DNA of 64,000 bases from Gonapodya sp. JEL0774 (lineage: Eukaryota > Monoblepharomycota > Monoblepharidomycetes > Monoblepharidales > Gonapodyaceae): NCBI GenBank assembly GCA_027604505.1, contig JADIIX010000055.1, forward strand, positions 1-64,000. The letters run 5' to 3'. Below the pieces are notes generated by a model. The model saw nothing but the letters and a program-made list of their open reading frames with translations, ran no database searches and had not been told where the DNA came from. Made by a program: the position numbers and the translations under genes. Positions 49,228-60,092 of this stretch are shown here, piece after piece. The first letter of the stretch is position 1. Every line of letters begins with the position of its first letter.

Positions 49228-51256
49228 TCACTTACTTTTCTCAAACATGTTCCGGATATCAAGGGTTGAAAGACTCTGTGTTTTAAAGGCGTTGGTAAAT
49301 TCAGCACCCAGGTGGTTCTTGAGAGATGTTCACAAACCTTGGGTCGCTCAATGGGGAATCCGAGAATCCTGTCCCAAGTTACACCAGCCAGGGCACCTAA
49401 TGCTCGCGAGACCCCGAACATGACTGTGTAGTAGTCCTCTTCGACAAGACCATAGTGCTTATCACGAATATAAGAAATGTCAGGTTGACGATGAACGAGA
49501 CTAGACTAAGTACGTCAAATCTCACTCACCTGAAGCAGGACGCCAGAATGAGCGTCTACATTGGGCCACGGGTTCTTGGTTTTTCCGTGCTCAGTCAGAA
49601 CGGCAGGTACAATGTTGTAAAGCTGGCTCACGAGTTTGAAGAGAGCATCGTTAGGTAAGTGCTTGAGGGCGAACTCCCTCTGGCAAGTATAACGGGGGTC
49701 GGTCTTCCTCAGAACAGCGTGGCCGTATCCGGGAACAACTTGACCGCCCTTCAATGTCTTCCAGATGTAGTCCCTTACTTGTTCGTCGGTAGGTTGGAGA
49801 CCCACAGACTTCTGCATGTTCATGACCCATCGCAAAACTTCCTGGTTTGCCAAACCGTGAAGAGGCCCAGCCAAACCGTTCATGGAAGCAGCGTAGCAGT
49901 AGTAAGGGTCAGACAACGCAGAGCCCACCAAGTGAGCAGTATGAGCGGAAACATTTCCGCCTTCATGATCTGAGTGGATTGTCAAGTAGAGTCGCATGAG
50001 GTCGACAAAGCTCTTATCAGAGAAGCCCAGAAGCTTGGCGTAGTTGGCACCCCAATCAAGCTTGGGGTCGATTTCTCCCACGATCCCGTCCTTGTACACG
50101 TTGCGATATATACGAGCGGCAACGAGGGGCAACTTTGCGATGAGGTCCATTGTGTCTTCGAAAACATACTCCCAGTAAGTGCTGCGGTGGACGCCCGAAG
50201 CATAAGCTTTCGCAAACTTGCTCTCGTGCTGCAGAGCATTGACCGCCAAGGCAAGCTGACTCATGGGATGGAGTGTGTTCGGGCACCGATCAAGAATATC
50301 AATGACATGAGCGGGAATAGCGGAGCGGGCGGCCCATTCGGCCGAAAGACCTTTAACCTCTTCGGAAGTGGGTATTTCGCCAGTCATAAGGAGCCAAAAA
50401 AGTCCCTCCGGGAGGGGTTCGGAGCCTCCCTCTGCAGCCGGAAGGAGCTTCTGGCACTCCGGGATCGTGTAGCCTCGGAAACGGATACCCTTTTCAAGAT
50501 TCAAATAGTTATAAAACGAATAATCACTTTGACACAAATTACGGAAACACACTGCGTACCTCATCTGCGTCCAGGACTGAACCTTCCCAAATGAGACCTT
50601 TGATTCCTCGCATGCCGCCGTAAGCCTACCAGAGAGCCTTTTCAAGACACCTTGCACTACTGATGGATGTCTAATAGAAGATCTAGCTCACCATGTCAAC
50701 GGTTACGTTACCCAGAGACTTCGCACCGTAGGTGGTTCTGATGTATTTGACCTCCTCAACTTTCCCCGGGATAATCTCATCCAGTCTCTGTCTCAAACTC
50801 TAAGTTGAAAAGAAAGGAAAGTTCGAACACACGTGTAATGGGCGCGAACAACGAATAATTGCGGTGAGAGGGACTTGTTGGTGAAATGGCAGAGAGTGCT
50901 CGATTCCAAGAGCTCACTTTCGTTGCTATTGATGCCTGTGTAGCGTAACATCTCTGGAGGGCAGTAAATCCAGTGGAGGTGGAACGGGCAAAGCTGCCAA
51001 CAGTTCTTGAACTCGGCTATGGCAAGTGCGACGTGTTCAGTATCCCATCACCACGGAGGGCGTGCGGAATCAGGAGAGAAGAAAGTTTAGCGATTGAGAG
51101 CGAGTGTGGAAGGGGGGATTGCCTCGGACTCGCAAGTGGATTGAGTATCCGATTGAGTTGTTCGGGAAGCACAATCATTCCCGCCATCAGCGCCGCCAGA
51201 TTGCTCAGAAATCTCACCAAAGAGGCTGCGAGTGTAGATGCACGAATTCCAAGCAT
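49228..51256 (-). CDS. CIT1: mitochondrial citrate synthase
   Basis: Condenses acetyl-CoA and oxaloacetate to citrate in the TCA cycle. Seven exons give 479 residues. Exons 1-2 encode [13 protein letters not shown] and a Ser/Arg-rich piece ending [10 protein letters not shown], a typical mitochondrial presequence. The mature part starts [19 protein letters not shown]. Active-site histidines lie in SNxxxH-type contexts: [20 protein letters not shown] (first) and [18 protein letters not shown] (second); the catalytic aspartate is in [16 protein letters not shown]. The C-terminus is [20 protein letters not shown]. One long exon (50489..49530) holds most of the enzyme. The protein ends MFEKSK without SKL, so it is not the peroxisomal isoform. 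Upstream on the same strand is BABAM1, 364 bp away. Confidence 0.96.
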
Positions 51257-51620
51257 AGCTTCTCAATTTGGAGGGGTGGAACGGAAGCTGCTCCAGTTGA
51301 AAAAAAAATATTGGCAGGGAGTAACCGGGGTGTGTGTATGAACGAGGGCCTAATCAATTATCCGGGGGCTCGTCATGTTTCCGAAGGTGAACCGGAACAA
51401 ACAAGTCACGTTTCACTCACATATCGGCATTACGAAAATTATGCGTCTGCGGATAACTCTATCTTTTGCACGGATGGGAGGGGGTGGGGAGGAGAGCGAA
51501 AGAGGGGCGCTTCAAAACGAATGAGGGATAGTTAGATAGTTTATTTTTCTGCTTCTCGCGTTGGCGCAAATGACAATTTCTTGATTATAATGAATAGCTG
51601 GGACAAGGAATATGCAAAGA
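51257..51620. other. intergenic, citrate synthase 5' region
   Basis: These 364 bp hold the citrate synthase promoter and the BABAM1 3' end. A short A-run lies at 51300-51308. No coding signal was seen. Confidence 0.45.
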
Positions 51621-53575
51621 CTACCTCATGTGACTGGAATTTGCACTCTGTCGGAAGTCTGTAGCGAACTGCCCATCCCCTGCATTGGCGATTCGCCTCG
51701 ATTGCGGGGAAGATACTCGAGTAGAATTTGATCGACCAAGATCAGTGGAAGGGTAAAGTGGCTGTTGATGGGAGTTGTTGGGCCGGGAACTCGAAGAAGC
51801 AGTTGCTCCTGTATTTGAGTTTGTTAATGCCGGATACGCAGAAAGCTGCTTAGGCGGTGGTGGCGAAGACGAACTAGAGCCATTCCACAGGTTCTGATCA
51901 ATTATGTTTCCGAAGTTGATCTCTGTCTCAGCACGAAGACTGCTGCTTTGGTTTTCGGGAATGCTTGGATAGCTGGATTCAATGGGCGATAGAGGGCGGT
52001 TTGTTCTGCCCGTATTTACGGCGTCTGAATGGCGATGATCGACCACGTAGTTCGGAGAAAATGGATTCGTGCTGAACCCTCCAGTGGGAGACGATACAAC
52101 TGGATCCGCAGGTAATGGCCGGCCGCCCGCAATCGGGTTCGCCGATCGCAATCCAGATGCTCCGTCAGCTGTGGAGGCAGATCTTGGTACAGCGGGATAA
52201 AGCGACTGGACGTCGGAGGCAGGTGGGATTGGGAGCGGTGCCGAAGTGGCGGCGGCATACGACGGTTGTTGATGGGCATATGAATGCGAGATACCAGAGT
52301 TTGAAACTATCCTAAAAGGGTTTCCAGATGAAGGTGTAGGTGGTAGAGAGGAATTTGCGATCTGCTCAACACGAGATGCCTGCACTCAGCGAACTGATTA
52401 AACTTGTGGTAACGTATGACGAGAAGATACAGCAACAATGTATGCCTCACCCTCTTCCGTATGTCCGGAACTAGATTCTTGTGGAGAGGTCGCTGTATCG
52501 GATTCCCCAAGAATGCAGCCATCTTCGAAGAAACAGAGCGTGGATTCCGAGAACACTCTGTATCCAATCCAAAGACGTATTTTATAATTTCTCTGCTCAC
52601 AAGAACTGATCATAAGATGATGAGAACGCATACCAGAAATGTACGAGATCTCGGGCTTCGACAGTTCGATGATTTGGTAGAAAATGTCCTGAACACCTAT
52701 CCGTCCATCCGGGTGGCGAGTAGCCCCGGGTTCCGTGGAAGCCCCCGAGGGTAGGGGATCGTGAATATAAAGAGCATCGAAGAAGAACTTGCCGGTGCCA
52801 TACAGCGCTTCAAGGATCTGAATTCACGGGTGAGTACCTGTTCACGTAAACAACAGGGATCAAAGACGACAAACTCTGTGCTCATCCGGGATCAGTATTT
52901 TCCACAGCATCGTCGAGCGTCCTAGCACTAGCAAACATCTGATTATGAAAGGTGTTTCAATAGTGGGGAGACCGACTTTGTTCTTACTGAACGGGGGAGC
53001 GAGTCGACGTGAGGTGCTGGAACCTTAGGAGGACAGCACAAAGTACTAAACTTACATCATCTTGAATACACTTCCGGGAACTTTGAAAGCAGAAACACGT
53101 GAGCCCTTCCAAGAAGCTGAGGGGTACAAGCAACTCACCGAAACTATCGAATCTCGTGTCATGAATCATTTCTCGAATGGTATCGAGGGAGTCAAAAATA
53201 GCTCGGTGGTCTGACGAAAAGTCGAAAAACCTGCCGTGATCGAAGAGGATGAATCAATCCTGAGTGTCGACGATCAAGCTCACCAAGCCACACCACTCAC
53301 CACTCTGCCTCTTCACCTAGATACGCTATCGCAAAACTGTGCTTGGAGTTAAGGTACAGCTTGAGGTGGACAAACCGCTTGAGATTCTCCACAACGACAT
53401 TGATTCTGGATATGTTATCATTCATTTGCTGCAGCATTTCCGAATCAAGATCGATACAGAGCACGATGCGCTCCGGTAGAAATGGAGAAACGGCCATTAG
53501 TGTGATCGTATTGGGAAGTTCAATTTGTTTAGCGTACGTAGTATGTGGAGCAAGAAAGCCCTCATCAAGTGCCAT
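51621..53575 (-). CDS. BABAM1: BABAM1/MERIT40-like subunit with long Ser/Pro tail
   Basis: BABAM1 (MERIT40, NBA1) is the vWA-fold subunit of the BRCA1-A and BRISC complexes, which hold the K63-specific deubiquitinase BRCC36. Seven exons give 527 residues. Family blocks in order: PFLPERIVLCIDLDSEML (vWA-like first strand, DLD-E instead of DxSxS), LYLNSKHSFAIAYLGEEAEW, FFDFSSDHRAIFDSLDTI, PTIETPFIIRCLLVLGRS, GKFFFDALYIHDP, FYQIIELSKPEISYIS and MAAFLGNPIQRPL. These align with human VIICLDLSEEM, VVRTILVYSR, FFFDVVYIH and MAKLLAHPLQRP. All phases close. From ~275 on, a ~250-residue Ser/Pro/Asn/Gln-rich tail (exon 7) has no counterpart in the human protein. The assignment rests on weak but collinear similarity across six exons. 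Confidence 0.78.
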
Positions 53576-54221
53576 GTGGACACCGCGAGCGGCTGCAGTC
53601 AGTGAATGGTCTATTTAATACTTTACATAAATTGCGTGGTGTGTCAATGACGCAAGCTGGTATGAAAGCAAACAATGCCAGTATATACTGTACGTTGGTT
53701 TGATCAAAGGGAATCGCATCAAGTTGGTTCATGATACAGGTTTGACCGGAAAACTATTCCATCAGAGGCCTTGCTAAGGATGACATGCCAACTTGCTCAG
53801 ATAGTTTTATGGTGTCCGGCTCTGAGCTTTGAAATCAAACGAGTGGGGCTGCCGGCTTTGGTCCACGGCCCGAGCACAGTACCGAAAAGGGCACTTTCAA
53901 GTTCCAATTCACTGTCATGACGTCTATTCGTATAACGTTATTGTGGTGTTAATTTGAATAAAATATTAGGGAATAAAGCAGAACGACTGATAGCCAATTG
54001 CCACCACCACCATTAACTGCAGCTCCCCCTTGAGATTCTGAATGGACCTGCAGAATGCAGATAGTGAAAAATCCTCAGTTTCTCATATCCATCACCATGG
54101 TGGGGAAGAATTACCTGCAATTAGCGAGCGCCTGCAGTTAGCGAGCATGAATGTCCAAAGAATCACCACAGCTCCGGTTCATATTTCAGACCCCAACATA
54201 TAATCATCAATCAAGAGGGGG
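53576..54221. other. intergenic between divergent BABAM1 and CaMKK genes
   Basis: About 650 bp containing both promoters. It includes CCACCACCACCATTAACTGC near 54000 and a 17-bp tandem duplication at 54114-54147 (listed separately). No gene was seen. Confidence 0.5.
54114..54147. repeat. 17-bp tandem duplication upstream of CaMKK
   Basis: CCTGCAATTAGCGAGCG (54114-54130) is followed directly by CCTGCAGTTAGCGAGCA (54131-54147), two copies differing at two positions. It lies ~75-110 bp before the CaMKK start codon. A regulatory role is possible but unproven. Confidence 0.7.
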
Positions 54222-56181
54222 ATGGTTGAAGTGAAGGAAACGTTGGACGCTACTTACACAGAAACAGACGATGGCGATCGAACACTCAATAATTACGTGA
54301 GCAGTTTTCGTTCTTCTGTGGGATTGATATTGTTCGTCTTCACAATTTTCTCGACTCGGCTTTGGTCTCCATTTTGGTCCCACGCCGCCGCCACCTGCAG
54401 AGTCTCACAAAAGTCCTTGGAAGTGGATCTTTTGGTGTCGTTTAGTGCGTGTCTTGCTGCCATTCGCCGATGTGATCAGGTCAACAGACGTTTGCCATCT
54501 CAGCCTCGGCCTGGACACCACAACTGGGGAGAGATACGCGATAAAGGAGTTCTCAAAAACTCGTCTTCGCAAAAAGGACATGTTTTCGCGACAAGCATTT
54601 GGATTCCGCGGCCGAGGGCGTGGACGTGGGAGGGGCTCTGGACCACCCCAACCTCCTCCCAGCGCGATCGAATACATTCGCGGAGAGGTTGCAATTTTGA
54701 AGAAGTTAAATCACCCCAATATTATCAAACTTTATGAGGTTATGGACGACCCGCGACAGGATTCACTCTACATGGTCATGGAACTATGCGAGAAAGGGGT
54801 TGTGATGGATGTCGGCTTAGATAAGACTTGCGATCCATATTCGGAGGCTGATGCCCGAGACTTATTTCGCCAAACCGTCTTGGGAATTGAATACCGTGAG
54901 TTTGGAGCGGCTTTTCGTAAGCTCAACGTGTCCTGCGACTGATGATTGCAACTTCAGTGCATGAACACGAAATTTGCCACCGTGATATCAAGCCCGACAA
55001 TCTCCTGCTGAACGCCAATAACGTTCTTAAAATTGTTGATTTCGGAGTCTCCGAAATGTTTGTCGGTTCTGGAAACGATCGGTCCAAGAAGTCAGCGGGC
55101 TCTCCGGCCTTCTTCGCTCCCGGTGGGCTTTGAATGCCGATTTGTTACTAGTTAAAATTCATTGACTGGTCAGATCGCTCTTCTTCTGTTCACAGAGATG
55201 TGCGTCGCCCAGCATGGTGAAATGTCAATGAAGGCCTGCGATGTTTGGGCATTAGGGGTGACCCTTCATTGCCTTGCCTTTGGCAAGCTCCCTTTTATTG
55301 CTTCTTCTATTCTTGAATTATACGAGGTCGTGCGTACAGTAATGTGGGTGTTTTAACTGGACATGTTCACACAGAGCCAGCTGACGGTCCAATCGCAGAC
55401 CCCAATTTCCCGCGACAGCCTCCCCAGAACTGCAGGATTTGTTGTCGCGAATGCTTGAGAAGGATCCAACTCGGAGGATCACTGTACCCGAAATAAAGGT
55501 TCTGGGGACTTACGCTGAAGTCACGGAACAACATCTGACGGCCTTTCATTGGTCTTGATAGGCACATCCTTGGCTAACTCAAGGTGGCAAGCAAAATCTT
55601 CCTTCAACTCACGAGAACACAGAGGCTATTGGCACTCGTGTAACACATATAACCGAGGACGATATGTGAGATCTCACAGTGGTCCAACGATTCACGTCTG
55701 TTCTCACCTGCAGGTGTCCATCAGGCGCCATGCTATCCACACCCTCTCTTTCCGCCAGATCGCCGCAGTTATTCGTGCTGCGCAGAAATTTAAGCACTTG
55801 GCCACCCGGACACCTTCCCCCACGACTCCCCCAAAATCCCCAGCAGTAGAGAGTCCCAGAGTTGGGAGTCCTGCCAGCCTGGGTAGCCTTGGAAGCCCTG
55901 GTCTTACTGGGGGACACTATGGCAGTCCAAGCATAACGGGTGCTATGAGCTTATTAAACTTAAACTTGAGCATGGGGTGAGGTCAGCGCGTGGGTCTCGA
56001 ATTTCGCCATTGCTGAGTCCTGCGTTTCTGTGGTAGGTCCCTTCACTTAGGTCCACCAGGCAGAGACCTTCTTCAATCAGGCAGCTCACGAAGCAGCTTT
56101 GACGACCCCATAATCAGATCTGGGACACCAGAAGCTATTGTTCAACGAGTTTCAGACCCAAAAGCCTTCACGGGAACATGA
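54222..56181 (+). CDS. CAMKK: CaMKK-type serine/threonine kinase (SNF1/AMPK-activating class)
   Basis: A kinase of the CaMKK group, which phosphorylates activation loops of CaMKs and SNF1/AMPK; fungal relatives are Sak1/Tos3/Elm1 and Ssp1. Nine exons give 474 residues. Catalytic features: glycine loop [10 protein letters not shown], lysine in RYAIKEFSK, alpha-C glutamate in [15 protein letters not shown], catalytic loop [17 protein letters not shown], activation segment [11 protein letters not shown] and the [17 protein letters not shown] helix. Between the lysine and alpha-C lies [19 protein letters not shown], matching the Arg/Pro-rich insert that marks CaMKKs. [20 protein letters not shown] closes the domain. 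The C-terminal region has a basic helix ([17 protein letters not shown]) that could be the autoinhibitory/calmodulin-binding element, then Ser/Pro/Gly-rich repeats. All phases close. It converges on the PDE gene, stops 73 bp apart. Confidence 0.92.
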
Positions 56182-56254
56182 TATCAAAATACTGGATCTA
56201 AATGTAACATGACACCTCAATTTAATGAATTAAAGCAACTTCAATGTTGAATCC

Positions 56255-59200
56255 TCAATCACTCTTATTATTCTGCTGGTCTTCGCCTCCCAGTTTGCCA
56301 CCAGCAAGACCAACAAATCGTTGTAGACTTGTCGTCGAATCTACAACAGCGTCCGTTAAGCTCTGCAAAATACTCGTTGACCATTGGTTCCATGCATAGT
56401 CTGGTTGCATCATGGATTGCTCATTCGTGGCACTACGATTGGCAGCTTGAATTTGCTGCATTTGAGCAGGTGTGGCTACCTCGTTATTAGGAGGCGTGGC
56501 GATCCCTATGTAAGGTCTCTCAAACATGCCATCGTTGTCACACATATCTTCCTCCAAAACCTCGTTGGATCCAGGCAGGGAGTCCCTGGGAGGCAATAAT
56601 CCCACAGACTCCCCAGGTTCGATATGGTGTTCAATGTTCCTCCCTGTCACATCGTTCATCTCAGATTGGTCGGAACCCGCAGAGTCGCTCTCCTCCGTCA
56701 CATCAGATCCAATAAAAGACAGGTTTGGATGAGAGGCGGACGACTGTAGGGTTCCACGCAGTCCAAATGGAGTGAATGTGTGAAATGGACGAGACGGACT
56801 ATGAAATGAGCGCGCTGAAAATCGTCTATGAACGCGCGGATGTGCAAAGTACGAAGGGTCTGGTAGCTCGATGAGACCTGCCAGCAACCAGACCTGTCAG
56901 CATTACCAGTTCGATCGTTTGATGCACAAAATCCATTACCTGCAGCGACACTCAGTCTTCGCATTCCGGGACGTAATGGTAGATCAGCGCTGTTGTGCGA
57001 TTCAGCTAACGAGTCTCTCATTCCCATATCGCCGTCCCCCACCGAACTATCGATGCTGGGAGCATCAGATTGTGTCGAAATCGATTCTCGATGTATATTG
57101 CGCCTTGAAGAGTTGATTACTTCCGTGGGCAGTGGCAATCTGTTGTCCCCAGGTGTAGTTTCAAACAAGGTGGTGGGACTGGGACTTCGGGTTGGAGAGG
57201 ATAGCTCGTCAGTCAATGAACTAGTATGGTCTGGTTCTATGGGAGGGTCTTTGAAGTATTCCACCCAGCTTGCTCGGTTATCGACCAGGTTCTGAGAAAA
57301 TATATCGAGAATAGGCAAGAAGTCGGCGAGCACATCGAAAAATGGTTTAGAAACGAAGTCAATAAAGCCAAGAGCTATTGTCAACTGGCTCGCAGTGTCA
57401 CGATCCATGTTGGGGGATACAGGCAAACCGAGAACCTTCTCTTGTTCACCCTGAGCGAAAAATTCTTCAACAACGAGTGTAGACCATTTTTTGCAGATTG
57501 GCCATCTTACAAATCGTAGGTGTAAATAACACTTCACAGAAACACATACAGAATCACACTCACGGTCTACCCGCATTACTGATATCTGCAGCATGTAAGA
57601 CCGCGCACAAAAGCAAGTGCCTGTCTGATCTTTCCAACTTCCGACTCCCCTCGGGGGTGGTGATCGGTGCGGGAACGGATCCTGCAGATACCGGCCGGTC
57701 CATTGAGTGCCCTGCGAACGGTTGTCGATCATGATTCTCAGTTTCGACAACCTCTGACGGCACACGAAAATGAATAGTGGATACTCTGGCAACAATGTCC
57801 TGGGCCAACACAGCCGGCTTTACAGAGGGTTTAATTGGAGTAACACCCACAGGTTTGACCTCTATCGATGTTGTTTGTTGGAAACCACCTGAAGGCGATG
57901 GATTTGTGCTCGACCGAAACACCGCGCCAGTTTCTCCCTTGTGTTCAGATGCATCTTCATTCATCTCAAATTTTTGGGCCAATGCATCAAGCCTCTTCAC
58001 TAATTCAAAGTGGACCTTCATGTCCGTCTCTAGAACGCACTGTGCAACCAGCTTGTCAGCAGCAATAGTAGCATCCCCCACGCGCGAGCGGGTTAACGCG
58101 CTAGGACCTCCTGCGCCCTTTCGAGACTGCCGCCGGGAACCGTGACCGGATTGTTGGTGCTGAGAGCGAGAAGTGGGCGAATGCAGGATAGAGCCCACAG
58201 GAGCCGAAGAGATGGTTGTCAGAGGATCTTCCAAAGTTTCGTTAGAGGGAGGCAGTATGGTGGTGTGTAGGGGTGACGGTTGAGAAGGAGGATTCGTATA
58301 GCTTGTTGGCATTGGTGTGAAACCTGTTGCAAATGCAGAGATGTGCTTCCGATTCTGCGTTGATGATCCAGAATCTGCAGCGTTGGATTGATTCATCCAC
58401 CGAACTGTAGATGATCGAGAGGCCCACGTCACAGAAGATCCAACATTTGAGGTTGAGGTTGAGTTATGTGGGGACATTGCCAATGGTGTATGATCAACCG
58501 ATCGAGACTCTCGCAATCCTGTGGTTTCACCAAGAGGTGTCCTCAAACTTTCAAAGTTGCCGGAGTTGTTGCTCAAGCGAGTATCCAGCGCCGAGTTATC
58601 ACGAGTATGGTGGGAAAGTGGAGGAATGTCCGACACGTCAAACGGGGATATCACGGAGTCCTTCTCTGGGTACCTCGTTTGTGAGGCATTAAAAATCGAA
58701 TTAGAGCCCATTGCCGAGAACGAAATAGGGGATGTGATATTTGGTGCGGCAGCCCAATTAAAAGTCCCGGATGGCTGTGACCATGTGAATCCTCCATCTT
58801 CATCCTCATCAAACAAGAGCTTGCGAAAAAGATCATATTTCCGTATAAGATCCATCAAAAAGTCCAGCGACTGGTTTTCGAGGACTGAGATGTTATTGTA
58901 TCTGGCGGCAACCTCCGTACGCGCGTTGATTTGAAACAGGTTGGAGGTTCCTGGGTGAAGAACATCGTGGCCGAGAGCGGCAACAAGAACAGCGCACACC
59001 TCCAGTTTGGAGAAGTATATACTGATTTGATATTCGGTCAAAATGTAATATGTCTTGATGCGAGATTCGGCTACGTTGGACCTCATTGGATGCAGGAAGG
59101 AACTCTCTTCTCGACACTCACAACGAAAGTAACGTCAACAGCGTGGTGCCAATTATGATACGGATTATCCAGATAGCTCTGAGAGATCTCATGGATGAAC

Positions 59201-59674
59201 TCCAGCAAAAGTTTAAGCTTCATAGGACGATTCACCAGGCCTAATCGGACAAAGATTCCCGCGACAATTGCGTATAGGTCTACTCCATTGAAAGTGCCAA
59301 GAAGATGAGGTCCGTTGTACAGTTTAGATAACCGTGATACATTGGGAATTGTTACGGCAAGTGTCAAAAGCGAAGTAGTTACCGTCATTTGACCACGCAA
59401 AAGGGTCGAATGAGAAGTCCACTCCTTCTAAAGTACCATCGACGAAGGCTTGCAAAGTAGGAAGGATCGTGTCGAGGTCCGGGGATAATGAAGAATTTTG
59501 AGTGAACACTGGGGGACCAGCAGCTGTGAGGGGATTCGAGTTTGGTGGCACGACGGACATGAGCGAAGATGGAAGAACGCCAGAGGCGATCGTGGCAGAA
59601 GAGCGCGTCGCAATTGTATCTGACGTGTCAGAGGTGAGCTTCACATATAGTTGAGCCAGCAATGTGTATTTCAT
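56255..59674 (-). CDS. PDE2: class I 3',5'-cyclic nucleotide phosphodiesterase
   Basis: Hydrolyses cAMP and/or cGMP; lowers cAMP in protein kinase A signalling. Five exons give 1043 residues. Catalytic signatures: NPYHNWHHAVDV near residue 140 (general acid and first metal histidines), HDVLHPGTSNLFQINARTE at ~180 (H-D pair), ETDMKVHFEL at ~495 and HAADISNAGRPW at ~640 (the distal metal-binding Asp), then VVEEFFAQGEQEKVLGLPVS. In most class I enzymes these blocks fit within ~330 residues. Here two Ser/Thr/Asn-rich inserts of ~240 and ~100 residues separate them. The usual LENHH motif reads LENQSLDF. After the domain is a ~350-residue tail, Ser/Pro/Asp-rich with no clear domain. The start at 59674 is the first ATG in frame; an upstream exon cannot be excluded. 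No UPF0/GAF/PAS domain is visible. Confidence 0.9.
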
Positions 59675-60092
59675 TCTCAACCCGGGAAAGACAAAGACAA
59701 ATAGACTTCTCACGGGAACTTGCCATGAAATTTTGCTCTACGGAACTTCCTTGCTATGAAGTGGCAGTTCCTGGTAGCCAATGGGAAACGAGGCAAAACA
59801 TATGGGTCGTACCACTTGCTTGTATCATTTCATACTCTGTTGCTAGATTCGTAACTGTGCAAAATGATAACTCGACGATTTTACAGTAATGCATGGAAAA
59901 GCAACAGCGAAAGAGTTGGGCGAAGATTGTCCGATCAAAACCTGTGAATACAAAACATATTCCCACCACTACAGTGACCCCCTATCGTCATAACCACGCT
60001 TCCATCCGACACTTTAAATCGGCCCTCCAGCTTGGGACTCGCTTTCAGTCACTCGGTGCACCTGTGTGGTTCACTCGTTCATTATCACCACA
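59675..60092. other. intergenic between divergent PDE and RasGEF genes
   Basis: About 420 bp with both promoters. AT-rich in the middle. No coding signal, repeat or clear element was seen. Confidence 0.45.

Noticed and set aside
49974-50594. 206-codon plus-strand open frame
   Set aside because: Antisense to the long citrate synthase exon, whose coding strand is certain.
55609-55917. 102-codon minus-strand open frame
   Set aside because: Antisense to CaMKK exons 7-8.
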